Position numbers and translations under genes: made by a program. Positions 1 through 5,395 of a DNA stretch of 8,587 nt are shown piece after piece. The notes under the pieces are model-generated. The model had not been told where the DNA came from and made no database searches. It saw nothing but the letters and a program-made list of their open reading frames with translations. Origin of the DNA: Candidatus Poribacteria bacterium. GTDB taxonomy: Bacteria; Poribacteria; WGA-4E; GCA-2687025. Location of the stretch: the NCBI GenBank assembly GCA_002687025.1, contig NYZG01000443.1, forward strand, positions 1 through 8,587, written 5' to 3'. The first letter of the stretch is position 1, and every line of letters starts with the position of its first letter.

Positions 1-75
1 AACATCGCTGCGGCAACCCGCAGACTCGGCGCGCGACCCATGGAGGCAATGACCCTAATCGGAGCCCAACCGTGA
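1..75 (+). CDS. Possible C-terminal tail of an upstream gene (partial)
   Basis: Frame 1 is open from the first base of the window to a TGA at 73-75 and would give 24 residues ending in EAMTLIGAQP. The residue mix (small hydrophobics, a few Arg and Glu) is compatible with a real C-terminus. Frame 2 stops at 49-51, and frame 3 stops at 84-86 with a His/Arg/Asn-rich, less protein-like translation. No family is recognisable. It could equally be non-coding, because a 75-base open stretch is not significant in GC-rich DNA. Confidence 0.28.
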   Translation, partial: NIAAATRRLGARPMEAMTLIGAQP

Positions 76-109
76 AAACCGAATAGCCCTCCCTGCTCCG
101 ACGCGGCCC

Positions 110-137
110 TTGCAATGCCTCGCACGCGCACTAAGAT
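110..137 (+). promoter_or_regulatory. Weak sigma70-type promoter candidate ahead of the TPR-recO pair
   Basis: TTGCAA at 110-115 and TAAGAT at 132-137 each match four of six consensus bases, with a 16-base spacer. Transcription from here would begin near 144 and leave a leader of about 58 bases before the ATG at 202. That leader contains a perfect six-base stem, ATGCCG at 155-160 with CGGCAT at 173-178 and a 12-base loop. If the promoter is real, an ATG at 115 cannot be the start of the TPR gene. The match is weak and could be chance. Confidence 0.25.
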
Positions 138-201
138 ACCCTTGGTGGACGGCTATGCCGCATCTGTCGGGTCGGCATGTTTTCAGGGGCGCCCAACGAC
201 G

Positions 202-831
202 ATGGTGAGTCTCGCGTTCGACGATCCCGCAGCCCGGCGCCGCTTCTGGGTGGCCCTCTTTCTGGACGTCGCGGAGGAGCCTGACGAGGAAGTAGTGGGC
301 GCCATCCGCGACACGCGCCCGATCGACGAACTCCTGGACGCCCTGCAGGAGACGGATGCTGTCGTGCGGACCCGCGCCACCCAAATGCTCTGGGCGCTGT
401 GGATGGGGGAGAAGGGCGAGCTCGCCCAGCACGAGCTGGCCCGCGGCATGCGCCTCCTCGAGCAAGGGAAGTGGTCGGAGGCGATCGAATGCCTCGCCCG
501 CCTCATAGAGAGCGCGCCGACGTTCGCCGAGGCGCACAACAAGCGCGCCACCGCGTATTTCCTCAATGGCGACTACGCGGAGGCAGTGTCGGACTGTCGG
601 GCCGCTTTGCGGCTGAATCCCAGGCACTTCGGGGCGTGGCACGGTCTCGGTCTTTGCTACATGCGCCTGAGCGACTTCGCCCGCGCCTGTGTGGCGTTCC
701 GCGCCGCTCTGCGCATTCAGCCGCTGGCCGAAGAGAACGCGCGTCTCCTCGCCTACTGCCACGGACGCCACGGCTCCAGCACGGGGCCGGTTCAGCCGGC
801 CGACGGGTCGAGGCGCGCGCATGGGGGTTGA
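202..831 (+). CDS. Tetratricopeptide-repeat (TPR) protein
   Basis: A 209-residue protein with no signal peptide or membrane segment, so probably cytoplasmic. Residues about 1-70 are helical (an Ala/Arg-rich start with RRRFWVALF, then an acidic stretch). They are followed by three TPR units at roughly 73-106, 107-140 and 143-174. The units show the usual pattern: a Gly or Ala at the helix turn, then GKWSEAI / GDYAEAV / SDFARAC, then an L-x-P-type end (LNPRHF, IQP). TPRs bind other proteins; no catalytic motif is present. An in-frame ATG at 115 would add 29 residues, but they look non-helical and overlap a possible promoter, so I prefer 202, although its Shine-Dalgarno (AGGGG at 185-189) lies rather far away. 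The end overlaps recO by 11 bases, indicating coupled translation. A role with RecO is possible but unproven. Confidence 0.82.
   Translation: MVSLAFDDPAARRRFWVALFLDVAEEPDEEVVGAIRDTRPIDELLDALQETDAVVRTRATQMLWALWMGEKGELAQHELARGMRLLEQGKWSEAIECLARLIESAPTFAEAHNKRATAYFLNGDYAEAVSDCRAALRLNPRHFGAWHGLGLCYMRLSDFARACVAFRAALRIQPLAEENARLLAYCHGRHGSSTGPVQPADGSRRAHGG
785..813 (+). promoter_or_regulatory. Hairpin and ribosome binding site at the TPR/recO junction
   Basis: GGCCGG at 785-790 and CCGGCC at 796-801 form a perfect six-base GC stem with a five-base loop. The GAGG at 810-813 lies seven bases before the recO ATG at 821. Because this lies inside the TPR coding sequence, ribosomes translating the TPR gene would open the stem and end at 831, next to the recO start. 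Such coupling is common for overlapping genes; a regulatory role for this stem is inference. Confidence 0.3.
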
Positions 832-1609
832 GAAGGACTCCGCCATCGTCGTCCGCTCGTTCGCGTTCAAGGAAGCTGACCGGATCATCACGTTCCTGAC
901 GCCGTCGTTTGGGAAGGTCGCCGTCGTCGCGAAGGGGAGTCGCAAGGCTCGCAGCCGGCTATCGGCGTCGCTCGAACTGTTCAACATCGGCGAGTTGGTC
1001 TTCTTCGAGAAGCCCAACCGCGATCTCCACAACATCAACTCGTTCGATGTCGCCGAACCCATCGGCGTGCTGTTGCGGGACCACTTCGCGGTGGCTTACG
1101 CGTCGTACGTATCCCAACTCGCCTCGGACATAAGCCTGGAGAACGACGAGAACCCTCCCCTTTTCTACCTGCTGCGGTCGGCGCTCGTGGCGGTGCTGGC
1201 CGCGGGCACCGTCGCCGACCTGCGGGCCATCGCGCGATGCTTCGAGGCGAAGCTCCTCACACTGAGCGGCTATAGGCCGCGTCTGGACACGTGCGTCGCC
1301 TGCGGCGCGCAGGTGGACGAGGAGGAAGTCGCCGTCGGCGTTTCGATAGGCGGCGCGCTCTGTCCCGACCACGCCCACCAGGACCGCACGCTGATGGTCT
1401 CGGCTCCGGGGATCGCGGCCGTGCGCGGTCTGACGGGCCTGACCTTCGAGGCCGCGGTCGCCGCACGGATGACGCGGCGCCAGAAGGTCGAGTCCAAGCA
1501 CCTGCTGACGATGTTCCTCGCCGAACGGCTAGAGCGCCGACAGAGGGCCGCCGAGTATATCGACGACCTCGAGGCCAACGTTGATGAGATGGCCGCACTC
1601 GCGCGTTAG
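821..1609 (+). CDS. recO: DNA repair protein RecO
   Basis: A 262-residue protein, the usual length for RecO, the recombination mediator that works with RecR (and RecF) to load RecA onto SSB-coated single-stranded DNA and anneals complementary strands. The N-terminal OB-fold region (about 1-80) has the typical opening: a residue run on being called for every route, FKEADRIITFLTPSFGKV, then VAKGSRKARSR. A helical domain follows, and the hallmark GYRPRLDTCVACG sits at 150-162. The zinc site appears as C158 and C161 with C181 and H184, i.e. CxxC...CxxH rather than the four cysteines often seen in zinc-containing RecO proteins. ATG 821 was chosen because the protein begins there in the normal RecO way and an SD-like GAGG is seven bases upstream; an earlier in-frame start would add arginine-rich shadow sequence. 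It overlaps the TPR gene by 11 bases. Confidence 0.94.
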   Translation: MGVEKDSAIVVRSFAFKEADRIITFLTPSFGKVAVVAKGSRKARSRLSASLELFNIGELVFFEKPNRDLHNINSFDVAEPIGVLLRDHFAVAYASYVSQLASDISLENDENPPLFYLLRSALVAVLAAGTVADLRAIARCFEAKLLTLSGYRPRLDTCVACGAQVDEEEVAVGVSIGGALCPDHAHQDRTLMVSAPGIAAVRGLTGLTFEAAVAARMTRRQKVESKHLLTMFLAERLERRQRAAEYIDDLEANVDEMAALAR

Positions 1610-1663
1610 TCCGCGGACGGCCTTCCGTTATTTGCGGGTCAGCCTCAATAAATGGCATTCTCC

Positions 1664-1693
1664 TTGTAAACGAATGGCAGTATTAGGTATAAC
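1664..1693 (+). promoter_or_regulatory. Candidate promoter for the caspase operon
   Basis: The 135-base gap after recO is clearly more AT-rich than its surroundings. TTGTAA at 1664-1669 (four of six consensus) and TATAAC at 1688-1693 (five of six) are separated by 18 bases, a plausible sigma70-type promoter. The heptamer AATGGCA occurs at 1651-1657 and again at 1673-1679, a 22-base centre-to-centre repeat (about two helical turns) that brackets the -35 box and could be an operator. The leader then carries a small hairpin, CGTCT at 1709-1713 with AGACG at 1723-1727, just before the ribosome binding site. Confidence 0.42.
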
Positions 1694-1728
1694 TATGCGT
1701 AGGTTGGTCGTCTGCGTGCGAAAGACGT

Positions 1729-1735
1729 AGAGGGG
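1729..1735 (+). promoter_or_regulatory. Ribosome binding site of the first caspase gene
   Basis: AGAGGGG ends nine bases before the ATG at 1745. It is a good purine-rich Shine-Dalgarno and supports 1745 as the true start, hence supports the helical/membrane-anchor region as the genuine N-terminus of the caspase gene that follows. Confidence 0.55.
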
Positions 1736-1744
1736 ACGACTCCC

Positions 1745-2698
1745 ATGAGCGACTCGATGAACGACTCGACGAATCCCTCGCCGGATGACGAAGCCGCGCC
1801 TAGAAGCGCGGCCTGGCGTCGTCGGGTGGAGGAGTTCAAGGCAGGGCTGGATCAGCGTGTGCGGCAGCAGACGGACGCCGCGCAGGACGGCGCCCGTGCG
1901 GCCGCGGGACATGTGCGGGACCTGCGCGGCAGCATGGAGGAGCTGGCCGGGGAGCTGACGGAGAAGTGGGAACGGGCAAGGCCAGGCGGAGACGCCCCCG
2001 ACGAGCCGGTCCCAGGAAGCCCGGAGGGTGACGTCGCCGCGGATGGCACGGCGGCGCGATTCGCGGCCGAGTTTGCCGAGCGTTTCGAGCGGGAGGTAGC
2101 CGCCGCCGACGATCTGGGGAAGGCGTGGCACGAACGGGCGCGGGAATTCCGCGACAACACGCACGAGTGGGCGGACCAGTTCGCGCAGCGTTGGGCGACC
2201 GAGGCAGCGGACGACGAAGACACGTCGTCGCCTCCAGGCGCGCCACACGCCCCGGCTGACGTGGAGCCCATCGTGACCGCTTCTCCGGCAGCAGAGGCCA
2301 CGACGGCGCCCGCGACGCCGCCGACGGTCACGCATGAGCTGACTGCAGTCCTGGAGCCGTCCGGCAGTCGCGATGAAGGTCCCGATGGGCCCCATCAGCT
2401 ACCGGCGGCGGAAGAGGCGCCATGCGTCGTGCGGCCTCCTGCCCTGGTGGCGGCGCCCGTTCAGCATCGCAGTGTTCGGAGCTGGCGTTACGGCATCGCC
2501 GCGGGCGCGTTGGCAACGGCGTTCGCCGCCGTGGTGTGGGTGGTACTGCGGCCGCCCGGCGGCGCCATCACGCCTATGGCGCAAGCCCCGCCCCCGCGAC
2601 GGCGAGATCGGCCGCGCCGCCGGTCGCAACGCCGGATGTCTCCACATACGCCCTCTTGGTCGGCGTCAACGAATACGACCACCACCCCAATCTCGTGA
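1745..2698 (+). CDS. Helical, single-pass membrane N-terminal half of a frameshifted caspase gene
   Basis: As read this is 317 residues, but only about the first 284 look real. Residues 20-80 and 102-152 are highly charged, probably amphipathic helices or coiled coil, with repeated short motifs such as EEFKAGLDQR and AEFAERFERE. Residues 160-235 form a Pro/Ala/Thr-rich acidic linker. Residues 249-268 (YGIAAGALATAFAAVVWVVL) are one membrane helix, preceded by basic HRSVRSWR, which predicts the N-terminus inside and the C-terminus outside. After APPP (281-284) the frame turns into an Arg-rich and then Ser/Thr-rich tail that ends at 2698 and looks like out-of-frame translation. In the -1 frame the sequence instead continues as PATARSAAPPVATPDV and into a caspase domain. 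I infer that this and the next entry are one gene. The helical region has no recognised family and may be a cytoplasmic sensing or assembly part. Confidence 0.7.
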   Translation: MSDSMNDSTNPSPDDEAAPRSAAWRRRVEEFKAGLDQRVRQQTDAAQDGARAAAGHVRDLRGSMEELAGELTEKWERARPGGDAPDEPVPGSPEGDVAADGTAARFAAEFAERFEREVAAADDLGKAWHERAREFRDNTHEWADQFAQRWATEAADDEDTSSPPGAPHAPADVEPIVTASPAAEATTAPATPPTVTHELTAVLEPSGSRDEGPDGPHQLPAAEEAPCVVRPPALVAAPVQHRSVRSWRYGIAAGALATAFAAVVWVVLRPPGGAITPMAQAPPPRRRDRPRRRSQRRMSPHTPSWSASTNTTTTPIS

Positions 2699-3645
2699 AT
2701 CCCCTCGTCGATGTGCGGGCAATAGCGGGAGAGATGACGCGCCACTACGGCGTGGAAGTCGACGTGCTCGCCGACCCTACGCGCGGGCAGTTCCTCACCG
2801 CGCTGCAAGGGCTGGCGAGTCGGGCATACGCAGTCAACAGTCAGCTTCTCGTCCTTTTCGCGGGGCACGGCTGGTTCGACACGGAGCAGAAGCGCGGGTT
2901 CCTGGCGCTCAGGGACAGCAAACCCTTCGCGGACGATCCCTTGCGTGATTCGCTCGTGCCGCATGAGGTCGTGCGTACGGTTCTGGAGCGACTGGACTGC
3001 CCACACGTCCTGCTAATGGTGGATTCCTGCTTCGGCGGGACGCTGGACTACACCGTGGCGATGGCGCGCAGCGGCGAACTGTATCGCCCCGTGTCGCGTC
3101 CCGAGTACCTGCGGGACAAGCTGCGACATCGGACGCGCCTCTTCCTGTCGGCAGGCGGGCGTGAGTACGTCCCGGACGGGCGGCCTGGGCAGCACAGCCC
3201 GTTCTCGCGTGGCGTGTTGGAAGGGCTGCGGAGCTATGGCGGCGAGTACGGCGTGCTCACCATCGAACAGCTCTACTACGTCTACCTTGACAAGGTGCGG
3301 CCCCGACCCATCCTCGGCGAGCTGGACGGCAACGAACCGGGAAGCAGCTTCGCGTTCGTCGCGGCGGACGCGCCGTCGCAGACGCCGTCGCCGCTGCAAT
3401 ACGGCGACCTGACGGTGTCGGTGACGCCCGCCGGAGCGATGGTGACGCTGTCGCCCACGGGGTCGTTGGTGAGAGGCGAATCCGAGATTGCAGCCGATGC
3501 GGCGGGCGTGGGCGTGCGTCGGTTCCACGTCGCGGTTGGCGAATACATGCTGTACGCGAGTCACAACGGGTATCGCGAGTTCTCCCGCGCGTTGGATGTC
3601 GAGGCGGGAGAGACGGCGGCGGAAGTGCGGTTGGAAGCGGAGTAG
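2422..3645 (+). CDS. Caspase-family (C14) peptidase domain with PEGA-like tail; likely 3' half of the same gene
   Basis: The open frame is 407 residues from ATG 2422. Residues 1 to about 53 are Arg/Gly-rich and antisense in style to the membrane-helix frame, so they are probably not a native N-terminus, although GGAAGAGG at 2408-2415 could act as an internal ribosome binding site. From residue 75 a caspase p20 fold is clear: the first strand STYALLVGVNEY, catalytic H149 in LFAGHGWFD, and catalytic C203 in HVLLMVDSCFGG with D201 two residues before it. The p10-like part follows (LFLSAGGREY, HSPFSRGVLEGL). The last 80 residues (YGDLTVSVTP... to GEYMLYASHNGYREFSRALDVEAGE) resemble a PEGA-type beta domain, often found on exported proteins. 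It lacks the Asp-rich calcium loop after the catalytic His. Joined to the preceding frame the protein would be 633 residues with H375 and C429, placed outside the membrane. Both catalytic residues are intact. Confidence 0.85.
   Translation: MRRAASCPGGGARSASQCSELALRHRRGRVGNGVRRRGVGGTAAARRRHHAYGASPAPATARSAAPPVATPDVSTYALLVGVNEYDHHPNLVNPLVDVRAIAGEMTRHYGVEVDVLADPTRGQFLTALQGLASRAYAVNSQLLVLFAGHGWFDTEQKRGFLALRDSKPFADDPLRDSLVPHEVVRTVLERLDCPHVLLMVDSCFGGTLDYTVAMARSGELYRPVSRPEYLRDKLRHRTRLFLSAGGREYVPDGRPGQHSPFSRGVLEGLRSYGGEYGVLTIEQLYYVYLDKVRPRPILGELDGNEPGSSFAFVAADAPSQTPSPLQYGDLTVSVTPAGAMVTLSPTGSLVRGESEIAADAAGVGVRRFHVAVGEYMLYASHNGYREFSRALDVEAGETAAEVRLEAE
2588..2627 (+). other. Frameshift junction joining membrane anchor and caspase frames
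   Basis: The protein-like frame switches by -1 between the end of the membrane helix (about 2550) and 2597. The obvious place is the C-rich tract around 2586-2595 (CCCCG followed by five C at 2591-2595). Adding one C restores a single frame through PPPATARSAAPP. Directly after the run, GCGACGGC at 2596-2603 can pair with GCC at 2619-2621 and GTCGC at 2623-2627 (one bulged G). No classical X-XXY-YYZ slippery heptamer is in the zero frame, so a missing base (sequencing error or real mutation) is more likely than programmed frameshifting. Confidence 0.6.
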
Positions 3646-3655
3646 CCGCTGATCG

Positions 3656-3661
3656 AAGGAG
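3656..3661 (+). promoter_or_regulatory. Ribosome binding site of the second caspase gene
   Basis: AAGGAG lies seven bases before ATG 3669, a near-ideal Shine-Dalgarno. A second in-frame ATG at 3678 is 16 bases from it, so 3669 is the better start. The site sits in the 23-base gap after the first caspase gene, where there is no room for a separate promoter. Confidence 0.75.
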
Positions 3662-3668
3662 TACGTCG

Positions 3669-5366
3669 ATGCGACATATGACGCTCAGAGCGAGTTGCGC
3701 AGCCTTCATCATGCTGGCAGGTCTGACCGCGGCGCATGCCGACACGTACGCCGTGCTGGTGGGCATCAACGACTACCAGTACTTCGGCGTGCGCGACTTG
3801 CAGTATTCAGAGAGCGACGTCGCCCTGATGCGCGACACGCTTATCCAGCATTGCGATGTCCCTCCAGACCACATACGCGTGCTGCTCGGTAAAGAGGCCA
3901 CGCGACGGGCGATCGGCCTCGCCATCCGCGTGTGGCTGGCCGAGAACGCCGGGCCCGATGATCGCGCCCTCTTCTACTTCGCCGGTCATGGCACGCAGCT
4001 TCAGGACGACAACGGGGACGAGGAAGACGGCCTCGACGAGTCCCTGTGGGCATGGGACACGGGCATTCTGGACCTGACGTGGGTCCGGGACGACGACCTG
4101 AATCGCTGGCTGAGCGCAGTGCCGGCGCGAGAGAAGGTCGTCATCCTCGACTGCTGCCACTCGGGGACCGGGTCACGGTTCCTGGGCGAGAACCGCGTCC
4201 GCGCGGCGTCCGTGCCCATGTCTGAGGTGCGCATCACATCGTTGGAGACGAAGCTCGAGGCGGAACGCGCCATCGAGGCCGAGGCGTCGGCGCCGGCGTC
4301 CTCGCCAGCGGACATGTCCGCCTTCACGACTCCAGGCGCGGGCGACGCCGTCTCCGAGTTCTCCGCCTGCCTGCCGCACCAACTTGTCGTCGAGACGGCA
4401 CAGTACAAGCACGGCGCCCTGACGTACTTCCTCACCGAAGGCCTCCGAGGCGCAGCGGACGATGATGCCGACGGCGTCATAACGCTTGGGGAGCTACAGG
4501 CATACTCGGCGCGGCGTATCCAGGAGCACGGGTTCCCGCAGGAGCCTCAGCTCTACGGGGCCGAGGCCCCGTCGTTTGCGCTGGTGGAAGGCCCGCCGCA
4601 GGCTATGCGCGGCGCCTCCGATGCGACGGCGACGACCCCAGATCCCCCGGCGCCTGCCGACGATTCCCCCGACGCGTGGGCCGCGCCCGAGCCAACGTTG
4701 CAGGTGGCGCTGGACGCGAACCTCGGCGGGCCAGAGACGACGGGCGGCGTCCAGTTTGCGCGCGTCGTAGAGGCGGTCGCGTCGGTTCAGGGCGTGCGCG
4801 TAGGCGGGGACGCGGCGCCTGACATCGTCGTCATGGCAACGCCGAACGACGGCCCGGCTGGCGGGATCGTCGTGCGCACGGCGAACCCACTTACCGGCGA
4901 GAGCGGCGCGGGATGGGAGATCAGCCGGGACAGCGATGTCGCCGCGTGCGCAGATGCGCTCCGACCAGTGCTGCGCGCCGCGGCCGTTCGCAAAGCTCTC
5001 CTGGCGATCCAGAATGTCGACTCGCCGCGCCGCATACGCCAATCAGCGCGCGCGGGCGGCGTCGAGCTTACGACGGATGCGGCGGGCGTGTTGCTCGCCG
5101 TGTCGGTGGCCGACGCCGGCGCGGTGACCGTGTCTCTCGGCGCGGACGGATCACTGACGCTGGCCGGGGACGGAATCGCGCCTTCGCGGCGCAAGGCGAT
5201 CGTCGTGACAGCCGGCTCCGCCCCGTCGCGGCTGACGGCGGGGGCCGTCATCGAGCCTGAAGCGGCGTGGCAAGCGCTGAAGGCCGCTATCGACGAGTTG
5301 GCGGCGCTGCCAACCGACGCGTGGGGAGCGTCCGCGATCCTTGCCGAGGCCGCCGCGCGGCAGTAG
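3669..5366 (+). CDS. Secreted metacaspase-like (C14) peptidase with calcium-binding loops
   Basis: A 565-residue protein. Residues 1-24 are a Sec signal peptide (basic start, hydrophobic AAFIMLAGLT, cleavage expected after AHA), so it acts outside the cytoplasm. The caspase fold starts at once (TYAVLVGINDYQ), with catalytic H107 in YFAGHGTQ and catalytic C163 in DCCHSGT, the metacaspase-type active site. Between them residues 113-124 (DDNGDEEDGLDE) form the acidic loop typical of type I metacaspases. Residues 264-275 (DDDADGVITLGE) fit a canonical EF-hand loop at positions 1, 3, 5, 6, 8 and 12. The Arg/Lys-bearing linker at about 165-200 is where such enzymes often self-cleave; cleavage here is inference. 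The p10-like part includes FSACLPHQLVVE and GALTYFLTEGL. The C-terminal 225 residues are an Ala/Asp-rich linker and a domain I do not recognise. Family members cut after Arg or Lys. It is cotranscribed with the caspase gene 23 bases upstream. Confidence 0.92.
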   Translation: MRHMTLRASCAAFIMLAGLTAAHADTYAVLVGINDYQYFGVRDLQYSESDVALMRDTLIQHCDVPPDHIRVLLGKEATRRAIGLAIRVWLAENAGPDDRALFYFAGHGTQLQDDNGDEEDGLDESLWAWDTGILDLTWVRDDDLNRWLSAVPAREKVVILDCCHSGTGSRFLGENRVRAASVPMSEVRITSLETKLEAERAIEAEASAPASSPADMSAFTTPGAGDAVSEFSACLPHQLVVETAQYKHGALTYFLTEGLRGAADDDADGVITLGELQAYSARRIQEHGFPQEPQLYGAEAPSFALVEGPPQAMRGASDATATTPDPPAPADDSPDAWAAPEPTLQVALDANLGGPETTGGVQFARVVEAVASVQGVRVGGDAAPDIVVMATPNDGPAGGIVVRTANPLTGESGAGWEISRDSDVAACADALRPVLRAAAVRKALLAIQNVDSPRRIRQSARAGGVELTTDAAGVLLAVSVADAGAVTVSLGADGSLTLAGDGIAPSRRKAIVVTAGSAPSRLTAGAVIEPEAAWQALKAAIDELAALPTDAWGASAILAEAAARQ

Positions 5367-5395
5367 TGGCCCGCGGGCGCTAGCGCCGCGCGGCG
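5352..5395. terminator. Overlapping palindromes between convergent genes, possible two-way terminator
   Basis: Four perfect palindromes lie around the 13-base gap between the two stop codons: GCCGCGCGGC at 5352-5361, GCCCGCGGGC at 5369-5378, GGCGCTAGCGCC at 5376-5387 (containing the minus-strand stop) and CGCCGCGCGGCG at 5384-5395. The first and last share the same decamer, so they can pair with each other and enclose the other two, or fold separately. No T-run follows on either strand, so this is not a textbook intrinsic terminator. Position and symmetry make a transcript-end role likely but unproven. Confidence 0.4.

Noticed and set aside
115..201. Upstream ATG at 115 as start of the TPR gene
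   Set aside because: No ribosome binding site is seen, the added residues do not resemble the rest of the protein, and the codons overlap the best promoter candidate.
55..1062. Long minus-strand open frame of 335 residues opposite the TPR and recO genes
   Set aside because: It is antisense to two well-supported genes, has no family motifs and is Arg/Ala-rich as expected for a shadow frame in GC-rich DNA.
1617..1635. Possible recO terminator, ACGG-CCTT-CCGT followed by TATTT
   Set aside because: The stem is only four base pairs, too weak for an intrinsic terminator.
2585..2627. Programmed -1 ribosomal frameshifting at the caspase junction
   Set aside because: The zero-frame codons CCG CCC CCG do not form an X-XXY-YYZ heptamer and the stem starts immediately after the run rather than several bases downstream; kept only as a lesser alternative to a missing base.
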